A stretch of 64,000 nt of DNA from Limnanthes douglasii subsp. nivea (taxonomy: Eukaryota > Streptophyta > Magnoliopsida > Brassicales > Limnanthaceae). The DNA lies in assembly GCA_036936605.1 (NCBI GenBank), contig JAUPFV010000002.1:218785546-218849545 (forward strand). Direction: 5' to 3'. Shown here in pieces: positions 10,373 to 21,421 of the stretch (the first letter of the stretch is position 1; every line of letters begins with the position of its first letter). The position numbers and the translations under genes were made by a program. The notes below the pieces were generated by a model that worked only from the letters and a program-made list of their open reading frames with translations, was not told where the DNA came from and ran no database searches.

Positions 10373-11218
10373 TTTGGTATCAGAGCCCATGTTTTCAAAG
10401 TAATGACAAGCAGTTGCACTCAAAGAGTCTCAGTCCCGATTCAATATCCAACGTTAAGCGAAACGAACTATGGCATATAGGCTGTCAAAATGAAGATAAT
10501 CTTGCATTCGCTAGGATTATGGTCGATGATTGAAGGTGAAGACATAGACGATGTCAAAGATCAAGGCGCCATGGCAACCATTTCTCAAGCGGAGAAGCAG
10601 ACGACAAAGGAGGCTTGGAACGCACTCAGGGAGATGCATGTTGGCGGGTTGGCGAAGATCGCGTTAAGAAGACACGCGTAGAGGTGCTGAAACAACGACA
10701 ACTGACTAAGATTACACATGTGGCAATTGCAGAGAAACAAACGGCAAGATCAGGCAGACGACGATAAAGCAGTTAGTAATGGTCAGGGACTTTTTCCCAA
10801 CATTTGGTATCAAAGCCTGTGTTGTCAAAGAAATGGATGACATTGAAGGAGATCAATCAAAGGCAGTTATAGTAATCAAACCGACGAAAAGATGAGTCTC
10901 TGTCCCGATCCAATACCCCACGTTAAGCGATACGAACTACAGCATATGGGCTGTCAAGATGAAGATAATCTTGTGTTCGCTAGGAGTATGGTCAGTGATC
11001 GAAGCTGAAGACACAGATGTCGTCAAAGATCAAGGAGCCATGGTAGTCATTTCTCAAGCCGTTCCAGATGACGTGATGATGGTAATCGCGGAAAAGCATA
11101 CGGCTAAGGAGGCTTGGGACGCACTCAGGGAGATGCGGGTTGGCGAAGATCGCGTGAAGAAGGCACGCGTGCAGGTGCTAAAACGACAACTCAATAAGTT
11201 ATAGATGGAGGACTCAGA
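10360..11218 (+). repeat. Internal duplication of primer-binding site plus gag start
   Basis: Two diverged copies lie in tandem: 10360-10788 and 10789-11218. Each starts with the end of the LTR (GACCTTTTCC / GACTTTTTCC), then a TTTGGTATCA primer-binding-like word, then CCGAT..CAATA, a gag start MKIILxSLGxWS and KEAWxALREM. The copies differ by indels, for example VPDDVMMVIA only in the second. Confidence 0.85.
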
Positions 11219-11640
11219 GACAATAAACGGCTTTGCAATGAAGCTTACCACACTAGTAGTTGAGATTCACTCACTCGGCACGAAACTCGACGAAAGCGAA
11301 GTTGTTGAAAAACTCTTTAGTGATGTTCCTGATAAATTTCTCCAAATTATCAGAACAATTGAGCAGTTTGGTGATATTGAGAACATGTCGGTTTTTGAAG
11401 CAACCGGTCGCCTCAGAACCTTTGAAGAAGGGCTAAAGAGAGATTGCACTCACAAGACGGTGGAGAACAATTATTCTTTACCCAGGCCGAGTCAGAAGCA
11501 AGAATTCCTAAGGAAAAGAGAAATGAATCTGATGTAACTTCGATAAATCGAGGTTTAGGTATTTCAATTGCAATGAATATGGTCACTTTGAAAAAGAGTG
11601 TCCCGAACCAAACCAAAAGGAAATAGCCAACCTTCTCACA
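10490..11640 (+). pseudogene. copia-type gag (UBN2-like), duplicated and broken
   Basis: The first copy (10490-10681) and second copy (10959-11204) encode the N-terminal gag helix region (MKIILCSLGVWSVIE, KEAWDALREM). Gag continues at 11205-11537 (GFAMKLTTLVVEIHSLG, KFLQIIRTIEQFGDIENMSV). A zinc knuckle is readable in another frame near 11555-11610 (FNCNEYGHFEKECP), but its first Cys is Tyr. Gag forms the particle in copia elements. A stop at 11202-11204 and a frameshift before the knuckle disable this copy. Confidence 0.8.
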
Positions 11641-11738
11641 ACGCAAATTGAAGATGAACCGACACTGTTAATGGCTGAAACTTGTGTTCTCAATCAGGCG
11701 ATACAGAACGATCACAAGTTCAATGTTAAGGAGGAGAA

Positions 11739-11962
11739 TGTTGGATAAACATTGAACTTATGACGTGTTTAATATCAGTTATTAGACAGTTGTTTAGATA
11801 GGATCTAACAATTAGTCTGTATCTTCTATATAAGAAGAAAACCCGTGTATTGATATTTGAAATGAAAGTTATATTTTCACACTTGTTGTTTATATAAGTG
11901 TTTATATATATATTTGTCTGTATCTCTATCTGCTTTTTTGTTTTAAGGACCTTTTCCCTACT
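11739..11962 (+). repeat. 3' LTR of the small copia-like element
   Basis: 224 bp, starting TGTTGGATAAAC like the 5' LTR; the last base is T where the 5' LTR has A. Confidence 0.9.
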
Positions 11963-12235
11963 GGCGCGTGACATCAACCACCTGTTGAGGAGTTCTATTA
12001 AAAAAAATTCTATGAACTCTGCCTGCACGGTTTTGACATACTCCAGTAGAATATCCCTTCTTGTTTTCGGGATATTTCTATTTCCCGAATTCGAACCACC
12101 ACTCCTAACTGAATCACAAGCTTTAACTCTTAAACCCAATCTTTCGTCTATTACTTTGAACCTTAAGTGAAGAAATGCACAATTTAACGCTAACCATAGT
12201 TCATACGAGTAGTGTAAAGGATGATTGAAGTACAA

Positions 12236-12774
12236 TGCATGACGATGGTCTCACCATCAATGAATTCATTATTTCTTTCCTTTTTACCAAGAAGTGCAAG
12301 TTTTCGATACTAACCCACGTTTTTTTGTTATTTTGTTTTACTTTTTTCGAAAAAGGAATTGAAAATAGTAATTTGATGGTCTTTGGGTTATCACTATTAA
12401 CGATAAACTTAAAGACAACTTTTTATTAGATGAACAGAGATTGAGTTAAACTTCCAGTTTGGTTCAACGGGAACAATCTAATTTTGTTTTAATTGAATTG
12501 TTTTTTGTCTTTTGTGAATTTGTCTATATATGATCAACAGTTTTCATCAGAATTAGAAAGGGAGAAGTGAGAAGAGAAGATGGAGAGAAGAGAGGACAGA
12601 GAAGAGAGGGGAGATAGTTTTCATCGGAATTAGAAAGAGAGGAGAGAAGAGATGACAGAAAGGGTAGAGAATAAAAGAGATGACAGAAAGGGTAGAGAAT
12701 AAAATAGAGATACTAGGCTGAAAGGGGTTATATATTAAGGGTGTTTTAGTAAAATTTGGGATCTTATTATAGTC
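12236..12774. other. Gene-free stretch with GA-rich repeats
   Basis: No gene seen. 12550-12704 is GA-rich and includes a perfect 28-bp tandem duplication (12649-12676 and 12677-12704, unit GAGATGACAGAAAGGGTAGA plus 8 bases) and two copies of an ATAGTTTTCATCGGAATT-like word. Confidence 0.7.
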
Positions 12775-13112
12775 AAAGTATCACGGGGTCTCATTATAGC
12801 CAAAACAGGTCTCGGTTTAGCGTTGCCCGAGAATGAATGAGTTTTGGCATAAAATAAAAAAAAGATAAATATGTTATGGTCTAGGCTAATTCAAGACCCA
12901 TTTTTTCTATAACGAGACTCGGTTATAGTGAGACCCGGCTTGGCCATAACGAGACCACAAGTATTTACGAATTTGCCACTGATATAATAACCAAAACCCC
13001 CCAAAAGTTTAGTTTTTTCTCCTCTTCCAAACCCTAAACCTCTCTAACCTCTCTAAACCCTCAAATGTTTAAGCGTCGTTTTTTTCAAATCCAACACCAA
13101 GAACTTGTTAAG

Positions 13113-13600
13113 GTAAGCATTCTCTACTTGTTGGTGTAATTTTTTTTCTTCAATTTCCATGGTTTGTTTTAGAGATATTTAAAGTTTAAGTTTCGGGTAG
13201 AAAAATCGGAATTTTAAGTATTTGCAGGTGTTTTGTTGAAGTATAATTGCATGTATGTGTTTAGTTAGGATATTATGATCATTTTGGGGTGTTGTTTTTT
13301 GGATTTGGGGTAGATTAGGGTAGGGTGTGGCGATCGCAGGAGGCTGCTTGTCTGGGTATTTCCTCGCACGATCGTGTGAAGAAATACCAAATCCACGCAA
13401 TTGAGTGCGTGGATTCGGCAAATCCGCAATACGTAGATCTGTCCAAATCCATGCAATTAAGTGCGTTGAACCATATTTGAGCCTTTTTCCCCCCGGTTTT
13501 GATTAATTTGAACTTTGCCGCGTGTTATGATACATATTTTATATCATTTTCCATTGTTTTTAATTTAAAATTCGTTTAAGTAATTTTTTGTTTCGTGTAG
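13113..13600 (+). other. Inferred intron 1 of PMD gene 1, with hairpins
   Basis: Bounded by AAG|GTAAGC and TTTCGTGTAG|G. It holds two compact inverted repeats: 13355-13388 (GGTATTTC ... GAAATACC around CACGATCGTG) and 13390-13415 (AATCCACGCA ... TGCGTGGATT). A weaker copy of the second (AATCCATGCAATTAAGTGCG) follows at 13446. The first exon (from about 13063) would encode MFKRRFFQIQHQELVK, but not in frame with exon 2. Confidence 0.55.
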
Positions 13601-14175
13601 GATGCCTCTACGCCCACGTTCTCCCACTACGGATACGGACCGAGATTCAGGTCATGAGACGGAGGAGATTGTACGTGGCGAGATGTCTCGGAACGTCCGT
13701 CACCGTACTAGAGGGGACTTACAGGTCGCCCATGTCCCTGTTTGCCGTCGCTTATCTACGGACCAGCGGTTCCGTAGATATAACCGTCATGTGGTCGACC
13801 TATACTCGACATTCCATGCGTACAAAGAGCATGAGGCTTACAATGTTTTCAAAGGCGATGTAAGTTTTTTTGGTTAACTTTATTTGTTATATTTATTATT
13901 ATTAGACGCAGTGTGGTATGTGATATAGTTATAGGTTTATTTATTGTCTATTGTATTGGATTGATTATTGGATTGGTTGTAACACTGTCTATTGCATTGG
14001 ATTTGTTATTGGTTTGTGTTATAACTTTTATTTCTTATAAAATTTATTAGTTTACGTTAGAATGAATTTATATCTTATTAAATTTATTCGTTATTGGTTT
14101 ATCTTATATGTTTTATTTATTATTCGATTTATTCGTTATTGCTGTATTTTATATGTCATACTTGTGATTTAAGTT

Positions 14176-14180
14176 ATTGG
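14176..14180. repeat. TSD of Tat element 1, left
   Basis: ATTGG, identical to 24304-24308. Confidence 0.88.
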
Positions 14181-14661
14181 TGGTGTGGATAATAATCGCC
14201 TGAGGGTAGGCTAGTAATTTCCAGTGGAGTTTTAAGGTGGTGAATGGGTGTTTAACGGTGGTGTTTGGGTGTTTAACGGTTAGAGTAGAGAGTATAAGGT
14301 GGAGAGATAATTAAGCAGCTTGGTAGCAGTTAATTCTCATTACCCCTAGTTAATGCTGGTGGTTGGGTATTTATAGTATGATGTTTGGGCCCTTATGGGC
14401 TTTCGGGTCATGTTTAATGGATCCGGGTCATGTTTAAAGACCCATGACCTCTAAGCAGGAGAGCAAGTAGCTTAGTCAGGAAGTGTTTAGGTTTTTTAGT
14501 ACTTTTGTCATAGTTCGAACAGTCTTAAGTTTACAGTGTTTAAAGTAATCTGTCCGGTCCAAGTGACCTGTTCGATTTATGTCCTTGTAACCTGTCCGGT
14601 ATTCGGAGAGACTTAGACCGATTTGCCCTGTCCGGGGAGCATGCTGAATTCGGACTCATCA
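14181..14661 (-). repeat. 3' LTR of Tat element 1
   Basis: 481 bp; plus strand begins TGGTGTGGATAATAATCG and ends GGACTCATCA. On the minus strand it is preceded by the purine tract AAAAAGGGGCTCC. Confidence 0.93.
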
Positions 14662-14989
14662 GGAGCCCCTTTTTAAGGTGTTTGAGCAAGTATTCTTGTC
14701 AAAGAACTGAAAAATAGTCCAATGTATGAAGTGGTTTTCAATTCGGACAGAACTGTGGGTATACCCGGACAGGTTAAGCTTTACGAATTCAAAACGGTTT
14801 TTGCCAGAGTTAGTGGGACACGTGTCGCTCTCTGATTGACCACTCCAGCCGTGTTTTCACCTTGAATTTCGCACCACCTTCTTCAACAAGTAACCTCTTT
14901 AATTACCAATAGTGACATCAGCGCCGTCTTTTAATCATTGCCCAACTTTTCGAATTCTCCTAGGAATCAACTCCTTATGTTTCAGATCT

Positions 14990-14999
14990 ACTATAAATT
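14990..14999 (+). promoter_or_regulatory. Possible TATA box for the antisense extra ORF
   Basis: CTATAAATTC lies upstream of the plus-strand ORF inside Tat element 1, with a pyrimidine-rich leader after it. Tat element 2 has CTATAAATAC in the equivalent place. Confidence 0.45.
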
Positions 15000-15167
15000 C
15001 ACACTCATTTTCCACTGTTTTACCATCTCTTTCACATTTACTCTGCAAATTTACTCAGAGATTTCTCTCTCTAAAGAAAAAAATTTCTTTGGCAGTTTAT
15101 GTTTACAGCAAGAACAACATTGATCGAAGGTGGTTGGCTCAACCTTTCGGAGTTGGAGAAAGCGCAA

Positions 15168-17627
15168 TAGGTCGAGAAGGAAAGGCGAATAGCAGCAGGG
15201 CTACCATCATCACCTGTTGAGAGACCAGTTGCCTCTGTTACAGAGTCGGATCGAGGCTCATCCTCCTCCAAAGGTACTAAGCCCAAAAAACTCTTTCAAT
15301 CCACCCTCTTACCCATAGTCTCTGGTTCCTCAGTCCAGGAGTCAATACCTGCTGTTGAGCCAGGAGTTACAGCTACAAGCGTTAGGAAACCCTCTCCTTT
15401 TATAGCTATGGGATCTGATTCTGATCACTCTCCGGAGAAACTAGTTATTAAGAGGCCAAGGCGGTTAGTTAAGGGACTAGCTTCCAAGAATACTCCCTCA
15501 AAATCGGGGGCAAAAAATAGTGATTCTGGGTCTGGAGTGCCCATTAGAGCTCCCTGGGAGAGGCCATCCGGTCCGGAGGCCAGCAGCCCGGTACCCCCAA
15601 GAGAGACTTCTGCCTCTGAACCCCAACCTGAGGTGAGAAGTCAGAAGAACACAGAAAGTCAGCAGTCCGGAAGCCAGGCTGTGCCAAGCTTCAACCCTCC
15701 CCGGACCACTACCACAGAAGTTCCCCCAACGATTATGGAGGAGAGAATGGAGGACTCTGCTGAAGAGGTCCCTTTTGAGTCCGAGTCCTCCGGACAGACC
15801 GATACTGCTGTTGTTGTTGCCAAAAAAGGCAAGGAAAATCTGTACTTGAGGCATCCGGACCTGCCGGAGTGCCTTGAGGGGAAAGTGGGGTCGTGCTTTC
15901 ACAGAGTTGAGCTCAAGTACCTCTTGGCCTTGCAGAAGACCAAGTATACATTCATCCATACTTCTGACTTGGGTCGAATGCGCACAAAATGGGGGATCCC
16001 CGAAAATGTGAAGATAAGGATCCCCATTGATCCGGAGACCCCAATGGACTGTAAACGAAATGAAATAGTCTTCTTTACAGAGCTATTTAATTGGGGACCC
16101 CAATGGAGTTTGGGGATTATTTGAAGGCCGGACAGACTACCTGTGGCAAAATCAATGCTTGGGCCGCAGAGAACTGGGAGAATCGATTCCACAAGGCCTT
16201 TACCCCTGGAAATCTAGCAAGGTCTCACCTGTGGAACACCACAGGCCGGAGAGACCTAACTTGGGAGGAGCTCACCACCCAGCCTGATGAAGACACTGTG
16301 CTTAGAAGGTCCCACGAACTAGATGGGACACTCTACCTGCCTGCCCGGGCTAAAGCCCCAAGCAAAATGAAAGGCAGGAGAAAAGGCAAAAAGGTGGCGA
16401 GCGATGTTGAGAAGGATGCCCCAACAGACCTGGAGGGGCCGGCCCGGGTTCAAATTGATGCAGCCCTTTTGCAGGTGGTGGAGCAGGAGAACGAAAGGCA
16501 GGAAGTTGACCTCCCAAAACCTCCAAGGGCTCCCAAGAGGACTCGCAAGCAAGTAGGTGAAGGCGCTGACCGGGAAGCCAAGAAGAAAAAGACTTCCCAA
16601 GGAGATGAGCTCGCTCTCCGGGATCCGGAGCCTTCTTACCCCACTGACCCCTCTGACCCAACTCTGGCCGAAGAGATTCCAAGAGACTTTCACACCGATG
16701 AGGTAGAAGGGGGAGATCTCAACCTCGATGGAATGGACATCACTGGTCTAGCTGGGCTTGGTGAGTATTTCCTTGGCCTCCCCAGAGATGAATTCGTAGG
16801 GCCTTACGTTCCTCCAAGCAGCTCAAATACGGTCAACTTTAATGGTAAGACTTTCGTTGTCTCTAGTGAAAAGGACATCATAGCCCATTCCTTGCTTAGT
16901 AATGTGCAGCCAGTTCTTACACTGGAGAGACAAGTCCGGAGTCAAGCAGACACCATCAAAGATCTCAAGTCTGAGAAGGATAAGCTGTCCGAAGACCTCC
17001 GCACTGCTACCACCAATGCTGATTTGCTCAAGGAAGCAAACGAGGAGCTGAAGAGGAATCATGATGAGAGCAACACAAAAGTTTCCACCCTAGAAAAAAC
17101 CATAAAAGATCTCCAGGAGAAGCTGTCTGGTATGGAGAAAGATCTCACTGTCTCAAGGGGAGAGACCACTGCAAAGGAGAAGATCATCACCAACCTGACC
17201 ACTGACAAGATTGCTCTAGAAAATGCAGTGACCCAGGCTGCTGAAGAGAAAGCTGCTTTGCTAAGGGACCAAGAGGCCACAATCAAGGCCAAGATCAATG
17301 CCTATGCCAGAGAGATGATAAAAAAGCGAAGAGTTAATGGTTCAAAGGGTGAAGTCTGATATGGTTCTCCTTTTTCATGAAAAATTCCCGAAGAGGACCC
17401 TGGGGGACTTATGGCTCTATATGGATGATGATGACCTTCCATATTATACAATGGTCGAAGAGGAAGGAATTTCCAGTGGGTCCTCATCTGATAATGAAGA
17501 GAAGACCGGAGAGAGCCCAGGCGAAGAGGAGAATGATCCCAAAGGCAAGAAGGTAGTCGAAGGGGGGAGCGACATCAAGGGCAAGAAAGCAGATGAGGGT
17601 GAGCCATCTTCAAAGGCTCAACCTTAA
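15168..17627 (+). pseudogene. Antisense extra ORF of Tat element 1 (Transposase_28-like, coiled coil)
   Basis: Coding-like sequence starts just after an in-frame TAG near 15167 and runs through RPVASVTESDRGSSSSKG to the ATG at 15408 and on to 16124 (WGIPENVKIRIPIDPETP, NEIVFFTELFNWGPQ). This matches the putative gypsy-type transposon domain PF04195. About 150 residues present in the Tat 2 copy are missing at 16100, where the frame changes. The second frame (16091-17359) holds a Lys/Arg-rich part and a long coiled coil (about residues 280-410). A third frame (17337-17627) ends in an acidic tail. Function is unknown; it is transcribed, if at all, opposite to gag-pol. Confidence 0.7.
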
Positions 17628-18113
17628 TTTATGGTTTACTTTGTTTATCTTTTATTCAAACTAAAGTCCTTGGAAGGCCAAGGCACTCTTTTTGTAATGG
17701 TGTCCGTATTTGTTTGGACAGGTTTTTTTGCTGTACCCTGACTTATTCACAAGTCCTTGGAAGGCCAAGACAATTTTAAGTTTTTCAATGAATATTTTTA
17801 TTTTGGACAACCATCATCCTCCTTTATTGTTTGCTTTTGTTTAGATAGCTAGAGTTTAAGTAGCTTTTAGTTGTTGCATTGTGAGAGCCTTTAAATTCCC
17901 TGGCTAGAGTTTAAATAGCCCTTAAATATTTCAGTCCGGGTAGTATAACAAGAGATAGAACTTTGAAAATACTTAGAAAATTTTGAAGAAGGCATCGAAT
18001 TTTATTGAACCATCCGGACACCTCATTAAAACCTCCCCGTGCCACCAAGGAGGAAAGAGTATGCCCCTAAATATTTACATGGAAGTTCAAACAAGTAAAT
18101 ATTTACACAAGTG
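17628..18113. other. Spacer between antisense ORF and integrase end of Tat 1
   Basis: No coding frame. It contains two copies of AGTCCTTGGAAGGCCAAG (17667, 17751) and the word CTCATTAAAACCT followed by CCACCAAGGAGGAAAGAGT, which recurs in Tat 2 (31645) and in decayed form in Tat 3 (56065). Confidence 0.65.
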
Positions 18114-20927
18114 TTATTCCAAGTACATCCGAAGATGCTCAATATTCCACGGGTGAGTTAAAACCCTGCCATCTTTGTCTTCCAACCAATAAGTTCCAGG
18201 CTTGATTCTTTCAACCACAATATACGGACCCTCCCAGGTTGGGGCCAGCTTTCCGAAGAGCTTTTCTTTAGTATGTAAGAAGACCTTCCTCAATACTTTG
18301 TCCCCTGGTTGGAAATATCTTCTTTTAACTTTAGAAGCAAATCTGTTTCTCATCAAGCCCTGATAGCGTGCAACTCTAAGGTGAGCTTTAACCCGTCTTT
18401 CTTCTATCAAATCAAGTTGATTTCTGATCACCATTTCATTAGTGTGTCCGGAGAAGTTTTGAACACGAAAGGAAGGGAGTGTCTTCTCTATGGGGGCTAC
18501 GGCATCCATTCCATAGACCAAGGCAAAGGGAGACTCTTGTGTTGCAGCCCCATGTGTTGTCCGGTAGGCCCACAAGACTTCTTGTAGATAACTAGGCCAC
18601 TTCCCAGCAGCCCCTTCCAGATTCTTCTTTAAACCGGACAATATACTTCTATTAGCCACTTCAACTTGCCCATTGGCTTGTGGGTGGAAAGGTGAAGAGA
18701 AACAATGCTGTATACCCCTTGAGGCACAGAAGCTTTCCATTTCTCTGTTGTCAAACTGTGGCCCATTGTCTGTTGTTATCTTCTGTGGGACACCAAATCT
18801 GCAACATATGTTGGATATAATGAATTTTATGACAACTTTCGATGTTGTCCCTGCCAGGGAAGCTGCTTCTATCCACTTTGAGAAGTAGTCAATGGCCACA
18901 ATTATAGTTTTACGCCCTCCGGACGCCACAGGGAGAGGCCCTACCAAGTCCAACCCCCATCGAGCAAAAGGGATGGGCTCAGAAATTGATTCCAAAGGAA
19001 TGGCTGGTAAATGAATTTCATTGCTGTACCTCTGGCATGGGTCACACCTTCTCACCAACTCCTTAGCATCTTTCATGATTGATGGCCAATAGTATCCGGA
19101 GAGTAATACTCTTCTTGTTAAAGCTCTAAATCCACAATGGGCTGATCTCTCACCATCATGCAACTCGGAGAGGACTACTTGTGATTCATCATCCCCCAAA
19201 CAACGCAGGAGAGGTTTACTGTAGGACTTTTCATACAACACTTCTCTCAATATGATGAAACCACGAGCTTTGTGTTTCAATGTTCTGGCTTGTGACTTAT
19301 CTGGAGGCACAACACCTTCAGAGAGATATTGCAAGAGAGGAAATCTCCAGTCTTGAGGTTGTTTCATTTGTATTTCAAAAATTTCCTCTTCTTTACCCTT
19401 ACCAAGTTGAATAGAAGGGCTCTCAAGCACATGGATCCATGGGTATGACTCCGTATATGCTATAGTTGCCAATGAGTCTGCTAGCTCATTTTCTGCCCGG
19501 GGAATGTGCTCATAGACAACAGCTTTAAACTTTAGTGCTTCATTTTTGAGGAGGAGTAAATACTTTACCAACTGCTCCTTTCTAGCCTCAGATTGGCCTA
19601 AGGTATGGTGGACCAGCAACTGGGAGTCACTTAGTAGCTTGACCCTTTTAGCCCCACAGATGTGGGCCAACTTTAACCCAACTATAGCTGCTTCGTATTC
19701 GGACTCGTTATTAGATGCCCTGAAAGCAAAACAAATAGCTTGGTACATGCTGTCCCCATATGGGGAAGTTAGACATATTCCTGCACCACATCCCATGGTG
19801 CTAGACCCTCTGTCTGTTCGGACAATCCACATTTTCTTGTCTTTTATATCAGCAGCTTGCTCTGAATCCCTATCGGAGTGGAATTCAACCAGAAAATCAG
19901 CCACAGCTTGGGCTTTTACTGCTGTCCGGGGAGCAAAGTCTATGTCGAAGTCCCCCAACTCTAGTGACCACTTAGTCATTCTGCTTGAAATGTCTGCTTT
20001 TTGAAGGACATTCTTTAAAGGGAAAGATGTCCGGACGATGATAGGATGAGCCTGGAAATAAGGCCTCATCTTTCTTGCAGCTATTACCAGAGCTAACGCC
20101 AGTTTTTCGAGTTTCAAGTAACGCCTCTCAGCATCAATCAAGCTTTTGCTGATGTAGTACACCGGGTGGGGATGCCCATCGACCTCTCTTACCAACACAG
20201 CACTGATGGCACAACTTGAAACAGCCAAATACACAAAGAGAGTCTCCCCATCAACTGGTTTGAACAAAGTTTTGGGAGAGGAAAGATGTTTCTTGATTTC
20301 ATTGAATGCCTCATCACACTGTGGGGTCCACTCGAACCCCTTTGCACCCTTCAAAGTTTGAAAGAATGGAGCACATCTGTCCGAAGACCTCGAGATGAAT
20401 CTATTTAAGGCAGCTAATCTCCCTGTTAATCGCTGTACTTCTTTAATGTTTCGAGGAGGCTCCATTTGAAATAGGGCATTGAGCTGGTCCGGATCGGGCT
20501 GTATTCCATATTCACTTATGATATACCCTAAGAATTTCCCGGACTGCACTCCGAACACACACTTTTTAGGGTTTAGTTTCAAATTCACTTTTGCCAAGTT
20601 GGCAAAGGTTTCTTGGAGATCGGACAAGTGCAACTGCTCATCCACGCTTTTCACCATCATATCGCCAATGTATACCTCCATATTTCTTCCAATTTGATCA
20701 GCAAATGCCTTGTTGACTAGCCTTTGATAAGTAGCCCCAACATTTTTCAAACTAAATGGCATCACCTTGTAACAATATAGACCCATATCAGTGACAAACG
20801 TGGTATGCTCTTGATCTTTTGGATCTACTTGAATCTGGTTGTACCCGGAGAAGGCATCCATAAAGGAGAGCAGCTTCTTCCCAGAAGTAGAGTCTACTAA
20901 CTGATCTATCCGGGGGACCGGGTACAA
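18114..20927 (-). CDS. Tat 1 pol: reverse transcriptase, RNase H, second RNase H, integrase
   Basis: A 937-residue open frame. RT: PVPRIDQLVDSTSGKKLLSF, then DAFSGYNQI. The catalytic box reads EVYIGDMMVKS where YVDD is usual, so the first Asp is Gly. RNase H: ALVIAARKMRPYF. Second RNase H (DRGSSTMGCGAGI, ASNNESEYEAAIVGL, LLSDSQLLVHH) is the extra domain of the Tat lineage. Integrase: HHCC part (HCGFRALTRRVLLSGYYWP, CDPCQRY), then the core with D (WGLDLVGPL), D (TTDNGPQFD) and E (HPQANGQVEVAN). The C-terminus ends GPYIVVERIKPGTYWLEDKD. The RT change alone should abolish DNA synthesis. Confidence 0.92.
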   Translation of the reverse strand: MYPVPRIDQLVDSTSGKKLLSFMDAFSGYNQIQVDPKDQEHTTFVTDMGLYCYKVMPFSLKNVGATYQRLVNKAFADQIGRNMEVYIGDMMVKSVDEQLHLSDLQETFANLAKVNLKLNPKKCVFGVQSGKFLGYIISEYGIQPDPDQLNALFQMEPPRNIKEVQRLTGRLAALNRFISRSSDRCAPFFQTLKGAKGFEWTPQCDEAFNEIKKHLSSPKTLFKPVDGETLFVYLAVSSCAISAVLVREVDGHPHPVYYISKSLIDAERRYLKLEKLALALVIAARKMRPYFQAHPIIVRTSFPLKNVLQKADISSRMTKWSLELGDFDIDFAPRTAVKAQAVADFLVEFHSDRDSEQAADIKDKKMWIVRTDRGSSTMGCGAGICLTSPYGDSMYQAICFAFRASNNESEYEAAIVGLKLAHICGAKRVKLLSDSQLLVHHTLGQSEARKEQLVKYLLLLKNEALKFKAVVYEHIPRAENELADSLATIAYTESYPWIHVLESPSIQLGKGKEEEIFEIQMKQPQDWRFPLLQYLSEGVVPPDKSQARTLKHKARGFIILREVLYEKSYSKPLLRCLGDDESQVVLSELHDGERSAHCGFRALTRRVLLSGYYWPSIMKDAKELVRRCDPCQRYSNEIHLPAIPLESISEPIPFARWGLDLVGPLPVASGGRKTIIVAIDYFSKWIEAASLAGTTSKVVIKFIISNICCRFGVPQKITTDNGPQFDNREMESFCASRGIQHCFSSPFHPQANGQVEVANRSILSGLKKNLEGAAGKWPSYLQEVLWAYRTTHGAATQESPFALVYGMDAVAPIEKTLPSFRVQNFSGHTNEMVIRNQLDLIEERRVKAHLRVARYQGLMRNRFASKVKRRYFQPGDKVLRKVFLHTKEKLFGKLAPTWEGPYIVVERIKPGTYWLEDKDGRVLTHPWNIEHLRMYLE

Positions 20928-20933
20928 ATCTTT

Positions 20934-21350
20934 TTAACGGTTAGGGCAAGCTCTATTGAGATCTATGAAGTCAATGCACATGCGCCATTTGCCATTTTTC
21001 TTTTTTACCAGGACAGGATTGGCAGTCCACAAAGGGTATTGAGATTCTTTAATGTTCCCCATCTTTGTGAGTCTGTCAACCTCTTGTACTATGACATCGG
21101 CCTTTTCTTTTGAGAAAGCTCTTCTCTTTTGAACCACTGGTGCGACATCTCTCCGGACAGATAGGTGATGGGATATCACTTCCGATGGAACTCCAGTAAC
21201 ATCAGCATTGCACCAAGCAAAAACGTGCTGATGGTCTTTCAAAAATTTCAACATCTCTTTTTTCAACATTGGTGGCATCTTGGACCCTATCTTGACACTC
21301 TTGCCTTCTTCCAAACAGTGCGTTTCAACCTCTTCAATTGGAATCAACAC
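20934..21350 (-). CDS. Tat 1 pol: N-terminal RT segment
   Basis: The frame covers MLKFLKDHQHVFAWCNADVT, VQKRRAFSKEKADVIVQEVD and YPLWTANPVLVKKKNGKWRM, ending DLNRACPNR at a TAA. The next residues, in the same frame, continue KDLYPVPRIDQ, so one in-frame stop with a short insertion separates this segment from the rest of RT. Confidence 0.88.
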   Translation of the reverse strand: MLIPIEEVETHCLEEGKSVKIGSKMPPMLKKEMLKFLKDHQHVFAWCNADVTGVPSEVISHHLSVRRDVAPVVQKRRAFSKEKADVIVQEVDRLTKMGNIKESQYPLWTANPVLVKKKNGKWRMCIDFIDLNRACPNR

Positions 21351-21421
21351 TCCACGGGTCTCTCTGGGGTCATCAATTTCACCCTCACCCCCAGAAAGGC
21401 CCTCAAACTGCTATTGATCAT

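Larger units (their letters stand above)
10124..11962 (+). mobile_element. Small copia-like, gag-only LTR retrotransposon
   Basis: Two LTRs (10124-10372 and 11739-11962) flank a 1.37-kb interior with a tRNA-Met primer-binding site (TGGTATCAGAGCCC at 10375), gag fragments and a purine tract (AAGGAGGAGAA) before the right LTR. A 5-bp TSD, GGCGC, lies at 10119-10123 and 11963-11967. No protease, integrase or RT is present, so it depends on another element. It sits inside the DUF760 pseudogene and restores its reading when removed. Confidence 0.92.
9692..12170 (-). pseudogene. DUF760-family (UV-B-induced-protein-like) pseudogene, split by an LTR element
   Basis: Read on the minus strand, 12170-11968 gives KTRRDILLEYVKTVQAEF and, after a frame shift, RTPQQVVDVTRQ. 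Homology resumes past the inserted element at 10118 with TVTDMMGTLPP, AENLAQLMLSVIMTGYMFRK, LPEQSNDKDVPYYVPGMQ and NETGQNELLEYLKSLEP. These match the plant DUF760 family, chloroplast-targeted in Arabidopsis as I recall. Two Gln codons have become stops (after LPP and SLEP), and the homology stops at LKELTN next to an LTR-like sequence. The N-terminal third and C-terminus are missing. Its function in living genes is poorly known; this copy is dead. Confidence 0.8.

Noticed and set aside
15498..16693. Minus-strand open frames opposite the Tat 1 antisense ORF
   Set aside because: They lack any gag-pol motif and are shadows of the plus-strand coding sequence.
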